Assembly: GCF_900090295.1 (NCBI RefSeq)
Contig: NZ_LT607753.1
Span: 3,782,001-3,846,000, forward strand
Length of the DNA: 64,000 nt
Direction: 5' to 3'
DNA from: Micromonospora coxensis
Lineage (GTDB): Bacteria > Actinomycetota > Actinomycetes > Mycobacteriales > Micromonosporaceae
Within the stretch, counting starts at the first letter, position 1, and every line of letters starts with the position of its first letter. Under the pieces are notes generated by a model that saw only the letters and a program-made list of their open reading frames with translations, had not been told where the DNA came from and did not search any database. Below are positions 43,249-51,958 of this stretch, in pieces. Made by a program: the position numbers and the translations under genes.

Positions 43249-44586
43249 GTGACCGATACCTTTTCCGCCGGATCCGGCCGCTACCCGGCCGACGCACCGG
43301 CCTCCGAGGCCCTGTTCGACCGCGCCACGGCCATCGTGCCCGGCGGGGTCAACTCTCCCGTGCGCGCCTTCCGTGCCGTCGGCGGCACCCCGCGCTTCAT
43401 GGTCCGGGGGGAGGGTCCCTGGCTGTACGACGCCGACGATCGGCGCTACGTCGACCTGGTCTGCTCCTGGGGCCCGCTGATCCTCGGCCACGCCCACCCC
43501 GAGGTGGTCGAGGCCGTGCAGGCCGCCGCCGCGAAGGGCACCAGCTTCGGCACCCCGACGCCGGGTGAGGTCGAGCTGGCCGCCGAGATCGTCGCGCGCA
43601 CCCCGGTCGAGCAGGTCCGCCTGGTCAACTCGGGCACCGAGGCCACCATGTCGGCGATCCGGCTGGCCCGCGGCTTCACCGGCCGCTCCAAGATCGTCAA
43701 GTTCTCCGGCTGCTACCACGGTCACTCCGACGCGCTGCTCGCCGCCGCCGGCTCGGGCGTGGCCACCTTCGGCCTGCCCGACTCGCCCGGCGTCACCGGC
43801 GCGGCGGCCGGCGACACCATCGTGCTGCCGTACAACGACATCGACGCGGTCGAGCAGGTCTTCGCCGCCGAGGGGCCGCACATCGCGGCGATCATCACCG
43901 AGGCCGCCGCCGGCAACATGGGCGTGGTCGCCCCGCGCGACGGCTTCAACCAGCGGCTCGCCGGCATCGCGCACGCGCACGGCGCGCTGCTCATCGTCGA
44001 CGAGGTGATGACCGGGTTCCGGGTCTCCCGCGCCGGCTGGCACGGCGTCGACCCGTCCGACGCCGACCTGTGGACGTACGGGAAGGTCATGGGCGGTGGC
44101 CTGCCCGCCGCGGCGTTCGGCGGGCGCGCGGAGGTCATGTCGCGGCTGGCCCCGGCCGGTCCGGTCTACCAGGCCGGCACCCTCTCCGGTAACCCGCTGG
44201 CCTGCGCCGCCGGCCTGGCCACCCTGCGGCTGGCCGACGACGCGCTCTACCGCCGGCTCGACGACACGGCCGCCGTCGTGGGCAGGCTCGCCGCCGACGC
44301 GCTGGCCGCCGCCGGGGTCCCGCACCGGCTCTCGTACGCGGGCAACATGTTCTCGATCTTCTTCACCGACGCCGACGTGGTCGACTACGACACCGCCCGC
44401 ACCCAGCAGGTGCCCGCGTTCAAGGCGTTCTTCCACGGGATGCTCGCCGCCGGCGTCTACCTGCCGCCGAGCGCGTTCGAGTCCTGGTTCGTCTCGGCGG
44501 CGATCGACGACGCCGCTCTGGAGCAGATCGCCGCCGCGCTGCCGGCGGCGGCGAACGCGGCGGCCGCGGCGGGTCACGGGGGGTAA
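43249..44586 (+). CDS. hemL: glutamate-1-semialdehyde 2,1-aminomutase
   Basis: A 445-residue PLP enzyme of tetrapyrrole synthesis. [12 protein letters not shown] at the N-terminus, [38 protein letters not shown] and [14 protein letters not shown] (with the PLP-binding Lys) are all diagnostic. It turns glutamate semialdehyde into 5-aminolevulinate. GTG 43249 has no ribosome-binding site; TAACAAT (43233-43239) about 9 bases upstream suggests a short-leader or leaderless mRNA. It heads a run of genes for haem attachment to cytochromes c, which fits a shared purpose. Confidence 0.95.
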   Translation: MTDTFSAGSGRYPADAPASEALFDRATAIVPGGVNSPVRAFRAVGGTPRFMVRGEGPWLYDADDRRYVDLVCSWGPLILGHAHPEVVEAVQAAAAKGTSFGTPTPGEVELAAEIVARTPVEQVRLVNSGTEATMSAIRLARGFTGRSKIVKFSGCYHGHSDALLAAAGSGVATFGLPDSPGVTGAAAGDTIVLPYNDIDAVEQVFAAEGPHIAAIITEAAAGNMGVVAPRDGFNQRLAGIAHAHGALLIVDEVMTGFRVSRAGWHGVDPSDADLWTYGKVMGGGLPAAAFGGRAEVMSRLAPAGPVYQAGTLSGNPLACAAGLATLRLADDALYRRLDDTAAVVGRLAADALAAAGVPHRLSYAGNMFSIFFTDADVVDYDTARTQQVPAFKAFFHGMLAAGVYLPPSAFESWFVSAAIDDAALEQIAAALPAAANAAAAAGHGG

Positions 44587-44588
44587 TC

Positions 44589-44708
44589 GGTGAGCGCGAG
44601 GAGTGAGCCGGGTCTGCGAGCCCCGCAGTCGCGAACGAAGGGGCGCACGGTGAGCGCGAGGAGTGAGCCGGGTCTGCGAGCCCCGCAGTCGCGAACGGAG
44701 GGGGCTCG
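44589..44708 (+). repeat. 60-bp tandem duplication with an in-frame 40-codon ORF
   Basis: Bases 44589-44637 recur at 44649-44697 with one period of exactly 60 bases, 49 bases being identical. Read from GTG 44590, the two units encode a 20-residue sequence (VSARSEPGLRAPQSRT plus four) twice, and the frame stops at TGA 44710-44712, overlapping GTG 44709 of the next gene. Translation is possible but unproven; it may be a duplicated leader with GAGGAG-type ribosome-binding sites. Confidence 0.7.
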
Positions 44709-45356
44709 GTGAGCAGGACGGTGGTGCACGTGCTCCGGCACGGCGAGGTGTACAACCCGGAGGGCATCCTCTACGGTCGCCTGCCCGGTTTCCGCCTCTC
44801 CGAGCTGGGCGTCCAGATGGCCAAGGCGGCCGCGCAGGCGCTCGCCGAGCGGGAGATCGTGCACGTGGTCGCGAGCCCGCTGGAGCGCGCCCAGCAGACC
44901 GCCGAGCCGATCGCCGCCCAGTTCGGGCTCCCGGTGGGGGTGGACGAGCGGCTGATCGAGAGCGCCAACTGGTTCGAGGGCAAGAAGGTCTCGCCGGGCG
45001 ACGGCTCGTTCCGCGACCCGCGCAACTGGTGGGTGCTGCGCGACCCGGTGACCCCGAGCTGGGGTGAGGCGTACCGGGCCATCGCGGAGCGGATGTTCGC
45101 CGCCGTGCACGCCGCCCGGGTCGCCGCCGAGGGGCGCGAGGCCGTCCTCGTCTCGCACCAGTTGCCCATCTGGACCCTGCGCCGCTACGTCGAGCGCAAG
45201 CGGCTCTGGCACGACCCGCGCCGCCGCCAGTGCGGGCTGGCCAGCCTCACCTCGTTCCACTTCGACGGCGCGAAGGTCGCCGGGATCGGCTACACCGAGC
45301 CCGCCGCCCACCTGATCGCCATCTCACCGACAGCCAGGACGGCCAAGGGGGCCTGA
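44709..45356 (+). CDS. histidine phosphatase (phosphoglycerate-mutase-like)
   Basis: A 215-residue cytosolic phosphatase with the catalytic motif LRHGEVYNPEG, phosphate-binding ASPLERAQQTAEPI and the second catalytic His in LVSHQLPIW. A family of this type is regularly found between hemL and the cytochrome c maturation genes in actinobacteria. The substrate is unknown. GTG 44709 has GGAGG eight bases upstream. The stop shares one base with the ResA start. Confidence 0.88.
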   Translation: MSRTVVHVLRHGEVYNPEGILYGRLPGFRLSELGVQMAKAAAQALAEREIVHVVASPLERAQQTAEPIAAQFGLPVGVDERLIESANWFEGKKVSPGDGSFRDPRNWWVLRDPVTPSWGEAYRAIAERMFAAVHAARVAAEGREAVLVSHQLPIWTLRRYVERKRLWHDPRRRQCGLASLTSFHFDGAKVAGIGYTEPAAHLIAISPTARTAKGA

Positions 45357-45928
45357 TGTCGATCCGGAGGACGCTCGCCGCCTCGCTCGCCGCCGTCACC
45401 GCCACGGCGGCGTTGGTCGGCTGCTCCTCCGAGAGCGGGGAGAGCCGCTGCGCCAACGAGGGCGGCATCATCGAGTGCGCCCCCGAGCAGCGCTCCGCCG
45501 CCCCGACGATCGCCGGTGACCTGCTCACCGGCGGCCGGTACGACGTCTCCCAGGCCCGTGGCCAGGTGGTCGTGCTCAACTTCTGGGGCTCCTGGTGCGC
45601 GCCCTGCCGGGCCGAGGCCGACGACCTGGAGGCCACCTACCAGGCCACCAAGGCGTCCGGGGTGACCTTCCTCGGCATCAACGTGCAGGACAGCAAGGAC
45701 AAGGCCGTCGCGTTCGAGGAGGGCCGGGTCACGTACCCGAGCCTGTTCGACCCGTCGAGCCGGCTGGCGCTGGCCCTGGACATCCCCCCGAACACCATCC
45801 CGGCCACCGTCGTGCTCGACCGAGAGGGCCGGATCGCCACCGTGATCCGCGCCGCCGTCAAGCAGGACGGCCTCCAGCCCATCGTCGAGCGGATCGCGGC
45901 GGAGCAGCCCGCGTCCGGTTCCCGCTGA
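45356..45928 (+). CDS. resA: ResA/TlpA-type thioredoxin lipoprotein
   Basis: A 190-residue lipoprotein: lipobox LVGC (Cys near 22), then a thioredoxin domain with NFWGSWCAPCRAE and the cis-Pro region NTIPATVVLD. It reduces the apocytochrome c disulfide on the outer face of the membrane so that haem can attach. Two further Cys (RCANEGGIIEC) precede the domain. ATG 45356 overlaps the upstream stop by one base; its stop overlaps ccdA likewise. Electrons come from CcdA, encoded next. Confidence 0.92.
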   Translation: MSIRRTLAASLAAVTATAALVGCSSESGESRCANEGGIIECAPEQRSAAPTIAGDLLTGGRYDVSQARGQVVVLNFWGSWCAPCRAEADDLEATYQATKASGVTFLGINVQDSKDKAVAFEEGRVTYPSLFDPSSRLALALDIPPNTIPATVVLDREGRIATVIRAAVKQDGLQPIVERIAAEQPASGSR

Positions 45929-46773
45929 TGGGCGAGACGTTCCGTCAGCTCGCCGAGTCCGGCCCGCTGCTGCTGGCCATCGGCGCGGCGGCGCTCGCCG
46001 GGCTGGTCAGCTTCCTCTCCCCGTGCGTGCTGCCGCTGATGCCGGGCTACCTGTCGTACGTGACCGGGCTGGCCGGCGCGGACCTGGAGGGCCGGGCCCG
46101 CACCGCCGACCGCCCCCCGGTGGACGTCGACCCGGGCCCGGGCGGCGGCGGGGTGGCGGTGGCAGCTCCCGCGCCGGCCCGGCCGACGGTCGCGGTCAAG
46201 GGGCGGGTCCTCGCCGGGACGCTGCTCTTCATCGCCGGGTTCACCGTCGTCTTCACCGCCACCGCGATCCTCTTCGCCAGCTTCGGCCGGGTCTTCTTCG
46301 ACCACGAGCGGACGCTGGAGATCGTCATCGGCGCGCTGGTCGTGCTGCTCGGGCTCAGCTACCTGGGCGCGGTGCCGGGGATGCAGCGCGAGTTCCGCAT
46401 CCAGCGGCTGCCCGCCGCCGGGCTGCTCGGGGCGCCGGTGCTGGGCGCGGTCTTCGCGTTGAGCTGGCTGCCCTGCACCGGCCCGACCCTCGGCGCGGTG
46501 CTCGGCATGGCCACGGCCGCCGGGAAGACCGACCGGGCCGTGGTGCTGGCGGTGGCGTACTGCCTCGGGCTGGGGGTGCCGTTCATCCTCTTCGGGCTGG
46601 GCTTCCACCGCCTGCTCGGGGTGTTCCGCGCCGTCCGGCGCAACAGCCGCTGGGTGACCCGGATCGGCGGGGCGCTGCTGATCCTGATCGGTCTGGCCCT
46701 GGTCACCGGCGGGTGGCAGAACTTCGTGATCTGGTTGCAGACGACCGTGGGCGTGGGCGAGGTGAGCATCTGA
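45928..46773 (+). CDS. ccdA: cytochrome c biogenesis protein CcdA
   Basis: A 281-residue membrane protein with about six helices. The two redox Cys lie in SFLSPCVLPLMPGYLSY and SWLPCTGPTLGAVL, as in CcdA/DsbD, which carry electrons from cytoplasmic thioredoxin to ResA. A Pro/Gly-rich cytoplasmic insert (about residues 55-88) is longer than usual. ATG 45928 overlaps the resA stop, and its stop overlaps resB. Confidence 0.94.
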   Translation: MGETFRQLAESGPLLLAIGAAALAGLVSFLSPCVLPLMPGYLSYVTGLAGADLEGRARTADRPPVDVDPGPGGGGVAVAAPAPARPTVAVKGRVLAGTLLFIAGFTVVFTATAILFASFGRVFFDHERTLEIVIGALVVLLGLSYLGAVPGMQREFRIQRLPAAGLLGAPVLGAVFALSWLPCTGPTLGAVLGMATAAGKTDRAVVLAVAYCLGLGVPFILFGLGFHRLLGVFRAVRRNSRWVTRIGGALLILIGLALVTGGWQNFVIWLQTTVGVGEVSI

Positions 46774-48395
46774 TGACGACCGTGGACGAGCGGCCGGCCG
46801 CGCCGGCCGGAACGCCCCGGCGGCCCAACCCGGTGCTGGCCCTGCTGCGCAACTCCTGGCGGCAGCTCACCAGCATGCGTACGGCGTTGGTGCTGCTGTT
46901 CCTGCTCGCCGTCGCCGCGATCCCCGGCTCGGTGCTGCCGCAGCGGGGGGTGAACCCGGAACAGGTCGACCAGTACTTCCGCGACCACCCGGAGCTGGCC
47001 CCGCAGCTCGACCGGATCGGCGCCTTCGAGGTCTTCGCCTCGGTCTGGTTCTCCGCGATCTACCTGCTGCTGTTCACCTCGCTGGTCGGCTGCATCCTGC
47101 CCCGGATGCGCGACCACCTGCGCGCCCTGCGCTCGCGCCCGCCGGCCGCCCCGAAGCGGCTGGAGCGGCTGCCCCAGCACACCGTGCTGGAGGCCCCGGC
47201 CGCCGCCGATGCGGAGGCGATCGCCGCGGTGCTGCGCCGCCGGCGCTGGCGGGTGGTGGTACGCGGCAACGAGGTCTCCGCCGAGAAGGGCTACCTCAAG
47301 GAGACCGGCAACCTGCTCTTCCACACCTCGCTGGTCGCCGTCCTGCTCGGCGTGGCGCTCGGCTCCTGGTTCGGCTGGCACGGCAACCGGCTGCTGGTGG
47401 CGGGCGAGGAGAACGCCTTCTGCAACACCCGGCAGCAGTACAGCGAGGCGTCGCTCGGCCCGCGCGTCGACAGCAACGACCTGCCCCGGTTCTGCCTCAC
47501 CCTGGACGACTTCGACGCCCGGTTCCTCCCCTCCGGGCAGCCGGAGTTCTACCGGGCCTCGGTGACCGTGGACGAGCTGGACGGCACGCCGCGCGAGGCC
47601 GCCTTCTCGGTCAACTCGCCGCTGCGCCTCGACTCCGCCAACGTCTACCTGCTCGGTCACGGCTACGCCCCGATCCTGAAGTACACCGACCGGTACGGCC
47701 GCAGCCAGACCAGCACGGTGCCGTTCCTGACCACCGGCGACGCCAACCTCACCAGCGAGGGGGTGGCCGCCTTCCCGGACGCCAACCTCGACCCTCGGAC
47801 CGGCAAGCGGGACCCGGCCCAGCAGGTCGCCTTCGAGGGGCTCTACCTGCCGACCGCGCCGCAGACCGCGCCGTTCGTGTCGTCGCAGTTCCCCACCGAG
47901 CAGAACCCGGCGGTGGTGCTGGTGGCGTACCGGGGCAACCTGGGGCTCGACGCCGGCATCCCGGGCTCGGTGTACCAGCTCGACCAGCGCCAGGTGGCCA
48001 ACGGCAAGCTGAAGCAGATCGGTGACCAGAAGCTGTTGGGCGTCGGCGAGAAGTGGACCCTGGACGACGGCAGCACGCTGGAGTTCCTGGGCACGAAGCC
48101 GTACATCACGCTCTCCGTGCGGCACGCCCCCGGCCAGACGCTGATGCTGGTGGCCTGCGTGGTGCTGCTCGCCGGGCTGATGGGATCGCTGTTCGCCCGC
48201 CGCCGACGGGTCTGGTTCCGGGTGCTCCCCGCCGACCCGGCGAGTGGATCTCCGACAAGCGGTAGTAGTTTGGTCGAGGCCGGTGGGCTGCCGCGCACCG
48301 AGCATCCGGGCTTCGCCGACGAGTTCACCCGGCTCGTCGCCGCCGTACGCGACGACGGGCGGGCCGACGGGCGGACGCGAGAGGGAGTCGAGTGA
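46773..48395 (+). CDS. resB: cytochrome c biogenesis protein ResB
   Basis: A 540-residue membrane protein: helices near residues 38-55, 88-110, 178-198 and 455-475, and a large extracellular domain between the last two. SMRTALVLLFLLAVAAIPGSVLPQR and LLFHTSLVAVLLGVALG are conserved in ResB/Ccs1, which with CcsB forms the system II haem lyase. The family His ligands cannot be fixed by eye. A disordered C-terminal tail of about 55 residues follows the last helix. ATG 46773 overlaps the ccdA stop. Confidence 0.93.
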   Translation: MTTVDERPAAPAGTPRRPNPVLALLRNSWRQLTSMRTALVLLFLLAVAAIPGSVLPQRGVNPEQVDQYFRDHPELAPQLDRIGAFEVFASVWFSAIYLLLFTSLVGCILPRMRDHLRALRSRPPAAPKRLERLPQHTVLEAPAAADAEAIAAVLRRRRWRVVVRGNEVSAEKGYLKETGNLLFHTSLVAVLLGVALGSWFGWHGNRLLVAGEENAFCNTRQQYSEASLGPRVDSNDLPRFCLTLDDFDARFLPSGQPEFYRASVTVDELDGTPREAAFSVNSPLRLDSANVYLLGHGYAPILKYTDRYGRSQTSTVPFLTTGDANLTSEGVAAFPDANLDPRTGKRDPAQQVAFEGLYLPTAPQTAPFVSSQFPTEQNPAVVLVAYRGNLGLDAGIPGSVYQLDQRQVANGKLKQIGDQKLLGVGEKWTLDDGSTLEFLGTKPYITLSVRHAPGQTLMLVACVVLLAGLMGSLFARRRRVWFRVLPADPASGSPTSGSSLVEAGGLPRTEHPGFADEFTRLVAAVRDDGRADGRTREGVE

Positions 48396-49375
48396 TGGCG
48401 GAGCTGTCCGACCAACTGGTGACGGTCGCGATCCTGGCGTACCTGATCGCCATGATCAGCCACGCGGTCGAGTACGCGCTCGGCAACGCCCGTGCCGTGT
48501 CGGTCGCGGCTCCGGCCCGGGAACTCGTGGGCGCCGGGGTGGGCGCGCCGGGTGACACCGAGGCGGCTCCGGCCGCCGCCAGCACCGACGACGTACGCAA
48601 GGCGCGGACCGCGCGGCGGGCCGAGCTGGCCGGGCGGATCGCCGCCTGGGTCACCGTCGTGGCCGCCGCGATCCACCTGGGCGCCGTGGTCACCCGGGGC
48701 ATCGCCGCCGAGCGGATGCCCTGGGGCAACATGTACGAGTTCGTGCTGACGGTCACCTGGATCGGCACGGCGGCCTGGCTGGCGGTGCTCGCCAAGCGCC
48801 CCTCGCTGCGCCGGCTCGGGCTCTTCCTGAGCCTGGTGATGGTGCTGCTGCTGGCCTTCGCCGAGCTGAAGCTCTACGTCGAGGTGGTGCCGCTGATGCC
48901 GGCACTCCAGTCGTACTGGTTCATCGTCCACGTCTCGACGATCATCTTCGCCTCCGGCATCTTCCTGCTCGGCATCGTCCCGGCGGTCACCTTCCTCATG
49001 CGCAACGGGTACGAGCAGGGCCGGCGCAGCTTCCCGTACACCCTGGCCCGCCGGCTGCCGGCGGCGGCCGGCCTGGAGCGGTTGACCTTCACGCTGCACG
49101 CCTTCTCGTTCCCGATCTTCACCTTCGCGGTGATCGCCGGGGCGATCTGGGCCGAGGCGGCCTGGGGCCGGGCCTGGGGCTGGGACCCGAAGGAGACCTG
49201 GGCGTTCATCTCCTGGGTGGTCTACGCCGGCTACCTGCACGCCCGGGCCACGCCGAGCGTGAAGCGCAACGTGGCGACCTGGATCGCGGTGCTCGGCTTC
49301 CTGACGGTGCTGATGAACCTGTTCGGGGTCAACTTCTTCTTCACCGGCCTGCACTCGTACGCCGGGGTGGAGTGA
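48395..49375 (+). CDS. ccsB: cytochrome c biogenesis protein CcsB/ResC
   Basis: A 326-residue membrane protein with about eight helices. The haem-handling WWD motif is seen as WGRAWGWDPKETWAFISW, flanked by conserved His in HVSTIIF and HAFSF. It exports and ligates haem to cytochrome c together with ResB. An Ala/Pro-rich insert (about residues 30-65) sits between helices 1 and 2. ATG 48395 overlaps the resB stop; a GTG one codon earlier exists. It ends the hemL-to-ccsB run. Confidence 0.94.
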   Translation: MAELSDQLVTVAILAYLIAMISHAVEYALGNARAVSVAAPARELVGAGVGAPGDTEAAPAAASTDDVRKARTARRAELAGRIAAWVTVVAAAIHLGAVVTRGIAAERMPWGNMYEFVLTVTWIGTAAWLAVLAKRPSLRRLGLFLSLVMVLLLAFAELKLYVEVVPLMPALQSYWFIVHVSTIIFASGIFLLGIVPAVTFLMRNGYEQGRRSFPYTLARRLPAAAGLERLTFTLHAFSFPIFTFAVIAGAIWAEAAWGRAWGWDPKETWAFISWVVYAGYLHARATPSVKRNVATWIAVLGFLTVLMNLFGVNFFFTGLHSYAGVE

Positions 49376-49656
49376 ACCGGCCGGTGAGCACCCGGTCGAC
49401 GCCCAGGGTCACCTGGTAGGCGACCTCCGGCACGTGCGGGGACGGACGAGTCGACGCGCGCCATCTCTGCAAGACGTATGACTACACCTCTAAGAACCGT
49501 GGTCATAAGAGAATTGGTGGACTCCGGCCGGCGAATACTGGCGGGACGCTGGAGGTGTCACGGTCTGACAGTTCACTTCCGGTTGACTACTCTGCGAAAC
49601 GACAATCTCGCCCGCTGTCGAGCGGACGTCTCCCCGTCCCGAGATGGGAATGCCGG

Positions 49657-50463
49657 ATGAGTGAGCAGGTGTCGACGGCGGAGTTGATCCGCAGCCAGCT
49701 CCGCCGGTCGCGGGTGACCGCCGGCCTGAGCCAGGAGGAGTACGGCCGGCGCGCGCACTACTCGCCGTCGATGGTCTCGGCGGTGGAGCTGGGGCAGGTC
49801 GTGCCGAACCACGCCTACCTCAAGCGCGCCGACGAGGTGTTCGACAGCGGTGGACTCTTCGTCACGCTGCGGGAGTTGGGTCGGCGGGACGGCGAGCCGG
49901 TCTGGTTCCGCCCGTGGCTGGAGGCGGAACGGACGGCGACCCAGTTGCGCTGCTTCGCGGTGTCGGTGGTGCCCGGCCTGTTGCAGACCGCGGACTATGC
50001 GCGGGCGGTGTTCCGGCTCGACCTCGGGCACACTCCCGAGCGGGTGGAGGAGCTGGTGCAGGCGCGGCTGGCCCGACAGTCCATTCTCGACCTCGAACAC
50101 CCGCCGCAGCTCACCGCCGTGATCGACGAGACCGTGCTGCGCCGCTTCGCCGAGGGCTGCGCCGAGGTGATGGCCGGGCAACTCCGACACTTGATCGAGT
50201 GCGCCCGCCGACCGCACGTCAGCGTGCACGTGCTGCCGCAAGGCGTCGGCCTGCATCCCGGTGTCGCCGGTCCGTTCATCCTGGGGCGCTCGGCTGACGG
50301 CGACTGGGTGGGCCTCCTCGACACGCAGATCGGCGGCACGGTGGTCGACGACATCGAGGGGGTGGCGACCCTGTTGGGCAAGTGGGAAACTCTGCGCAGC
50401 GATGCGCTGCCCCGGCAGCAGTCGATCGACCTGCTTGAGGAGATCGTGAAGCCATGGATCTGA
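49657..50463 (+). CDS. XRE-family regulator with a DUF5753 ligand domain (WhiJ type)
   Basis: A 268-residue protein. Residues about 8-65 form a helix-turn-helix (RVTAGLSQEEYGRRAHYSPSMVSAVELG in the DNA-binding region). Residues about 80-265 are DUF5753 (VVPGLLQTADYARAVF, HVLPQGVGLHPGV). In Streptomyces such proteins (for example WhiJ) work with small DUF397 proteins in developmental or antibiotic control; many paralogous pairs exist per genome. ATG 49657 is the start. It overlaps the DUF397 gene by 10 bases. The 281-base upstream gap is relatively AT-rich. Confidence 0.9.
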   Translation: MSEQVSTAELIRSQLRRSRVTAGLSQEEYGRRAHYSPSMVSAVELGQVVPNHAYLKRADEVFDSGGLFVTLRELGRRDGEPVWFRPWLEAERTATQLRCFAVSVVPGLLQTADYARAVFRLDLGHTPERVEELVQARLARQSILDLEHPPQLTAVIDETVLRRFAEGCAEVMAGQLRHLIECARRPHVSVHVLPQGVGLHPGVAGPFILGRSADGDWVGLLDTQIGGTVVDDIEGVATLLGKWETLRSDALPRQQSIDLLEEIVKPWI

Positions 50464-50642
50464 CCGGCGCCCGGTGGCGCAAGTCCACCCGCAGCGGCAA
50501 CGACTCAGGCTCGTGTGTCGAGGTCGCCGACAATCTGCCCGGTCGGGTGCACGTCCGCGACTCCAAGGACCGTGACGGCGCGGTGCTCACCTTCTCGCCG
50601 GCCGCCTGGCGGGCCTTCGTGGAGCTGGCGCGCAGCCGCTGA
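50454..50642 (+). CDS. DUF397 protein, partner of the XRE regulator
   Basis: A 62-residue protein with the full DUF397 pattern: WRKSTRSGNDSGSCVEVAD, VHVRDSKDRDGAVLTF and a final WRAFVELAR. Such proteins bind and modulate their neighbouring XRE regulator. ATG 50454 lies inside the end of the XRE gene. Its stop is 12 bases from that of the convergent MarR gene. Confidence 0.92.
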   Translation: MDLTGARWRKSTRSGNDSGSCVEVADNLPGRVHVRDSKDRDGAVLTFSPAAWRAFVELARSR

Positions 50643-50654
50643 CCACCTTTCGCG

Positions 50655-51131
50655 TCAGCCGCCGAACCAGCCCGGCACGTCCAGCCGGAAGAAGTTCGGC
50701 GGGGTGACCGCGCGCAGGTCGTCCTCCATCGCGGCGACCCGCTCCTCGCCGAGAGTCGCCGCCCAGCGCCGTCGCAGCTCGTCGAAGAGCACCGCCGAGC
50801 GGCGCAGCCCGTCGACGCCCTTCTCGGTCATCCGGACCAGTTTGCGACGGGCGTCGGCGGGGTCGTCGGCGCGTTCCAGGTAGCCGAGGGCGACCAGCCG
50901 GTCGACGGTCTTGCCGGCGGCCTGCTTGGAGACGCCGAGGCGCTGACCCAGCTCGGACGCGGTGGTGCCGTCGACGCCGACGGCCTGGAGCACGAAGCCG
51001 TGCACCGGCCGTAGGTCGGGGTGCCCCTGCCCGGCCAGTTCGGCGTGCAGGTCGTCGATGAGGGTACGGAAGCCGGCCAGCAGCAGCAGGGGCAGCAGGA
51101 AGCCGGGGCGCGCGGGGTCAGGTGTTGCCAT
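50655..51131 (-). CDS. MarR-family transcriptional regulator
   Basis: A 158-residue winged-helix protein: ASELGQRLGVSKQAAGKTVDRLVALGYLERADDPADARRKLV spans the recognition helix and wing (about residues 58-100). It is divergent from the AhpD-like gene at 51195 and most likely represses it through two tandem near-palindromes between them. ATG 51131 is chosen; GTG 51140 three codons earlier would place the start inside the operator. Confidence 0.87.
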   Translation of the reverse strand: MATPDPARPGFLLPLLLLAGFRTLIDDLHAELAGQGHPDLRPVHGFVLQAVGVDGTTASELGQRLGVSKQAAGKTVDRLVALGYLERADDPADARRKLVRMTEKGVDGLRRSAVLFDELRRRWAATLGEERVAAMEDDLRAVTPPNFFRLDVPGWFGG

Positions 51132-51133
51132 GT

Positions 51134-51173
51134 TCGACAACCAGGTTTACGATTTCGACAACCACGTTGACGA
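51134..51173. promoter_or_regulatory. two tandem MarR operators, 21 bp apart
   Basis: TCGACAACCAGGTTTACGA (51134-51152) and TCGACAACCACGTTGACGA (51155-51173) are 19-base near-palindromes of the form TCGnCAAC-N3-GTTGnCGA. Their 21-base spacing places them on the same face of the helix. They lie between the divergent MarR and AhpD-like genes. Confidence 0.65.
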
Positions 51174-51194
51174 TCGTACCCGAGAGGCTCCGCC

Positions 51195-51746
51195 GTGTTC
51201 ACCGTGCACACCCTCGACACCGCCCCCGCCGCCGCCCGCCCCACCATGGCGGCGGTCCACCGCAAGCTCGGCCACCTGCCCGGCGCGGTCGCCCTGATGG
51301 CCGAGTCGCCCGAGCTGCTCAAGGGCTTCCTCACCGCCAACGCCAGCTTCGAGGCGACCGACCTCGACCCGATCGAGCGCGAGGTGGTCGTGCTGACCGT
51401 CGCCACCCGGCACGGCTGCCACCTCTGCGTGGCCATGCACACCGCCACCCTCACCCGGCTCGGCGGCGACCCGGAACTGGTCACCGCCCTGCGCGACGGC
51501 ACCACACCGGCCGACCCCCGACTGGCGGCGCTGCGCCGGTTCACCCTCGCCGTCCTCGACCACGCCGGCGCCGTCCCCGACGACGAGCTACGCGCCCTCA
51601 TCGCCGCCGGCTACCGCCCGCGACACGCCCTCGACGTGGTGCTCGGCGTCGGGACGTACACCATCTCCACCTTCGCCAACCGGCTCACCGGCGCCCCGGT
51701 CGACCCGCACCTGGCCCCGTACGCCTGGGAACCGGCCGCCGCGTGA
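51195..51746 (+). CDS. carboxymuconolactone decarboxylase / AhpD-like protein
   Basis: A 183-residue protein of the AhpD-like fold. The redox motif HGCHLCVAMH (CxxC plus His) marks it as an AhpD-type peroxidase or disulfide reductase rather than a true decarboxylase. Conserved IEREVVVLTVA precedes the motif. GTG 51195 has GAGAGG upstream. MarR control suggests induction by oxidants or electrophiles. An imperfect member of the GGCGTGTCGCGG palindrome family follows the stop. Confidence 0.87.
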   Translation: MFTVHTLDTAPAAARPTMAAVHRKLGHLPGAVALMAESPELLKGFLTANASFEATDLDPIEREVVVLTVATRHGCHLCVAMHTATLTRLGGDPELVTALRDGTTPADPRLAALRRFTLAVLDHAGAVPDDELRALIAAGYRPRHALDVVLGVGTYTISTFANRLTGAPVDPHLAPYAWEPAAA

Positions 51747-51763
51747 CGGTGCACGTCGTCATG

Positions 51764-51811
51764 GTTTGCGGCGTGTCGCGGTGTCCTGGCCCCGGGATCC
51801 CGCGACACGCC
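51764..51811. repeat. truncated member of the GGCGTGTCGCGG palindrome family
   Basis: GGCGTGTCGCGG (51770-51781) pairs with CCGCGACACGCC (51800-51811) over an 18-base loop. The left flank GTTTGC is present (51764-51769) but its partner on the right is lost (CTATAC instead). It stands 17 bases after a stop codon and may still terminate transcription. Confidence 0.6.
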
Positions 51812-51815
51812 CTAT

Positions 51816-51858
51816 ACCGTGCGGGCCGCCGCCGTGCCGTAAACCGTGCGGGCCGCCG
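51816..51858. repeat. 16-bp direct repeat upstream of mqnL
   Basis: ACCGTGCGGGCCGCCG occurs at 51816-51831 and again at 51843-51858, 27 bases apart, in the gap before the UbiD-type gene. The function is unknown. Confidence 0.5.
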
Positions 51859-51958
51859 ATACGCATGACGCCGGCCGGACGGATGCGTGGGGAGTGCCAC
51901 AGCGGGCGCGGCCACCCGGCGTGGGCGGGGCGTCGAGTCGTACGGGAGACTTGCGGGC

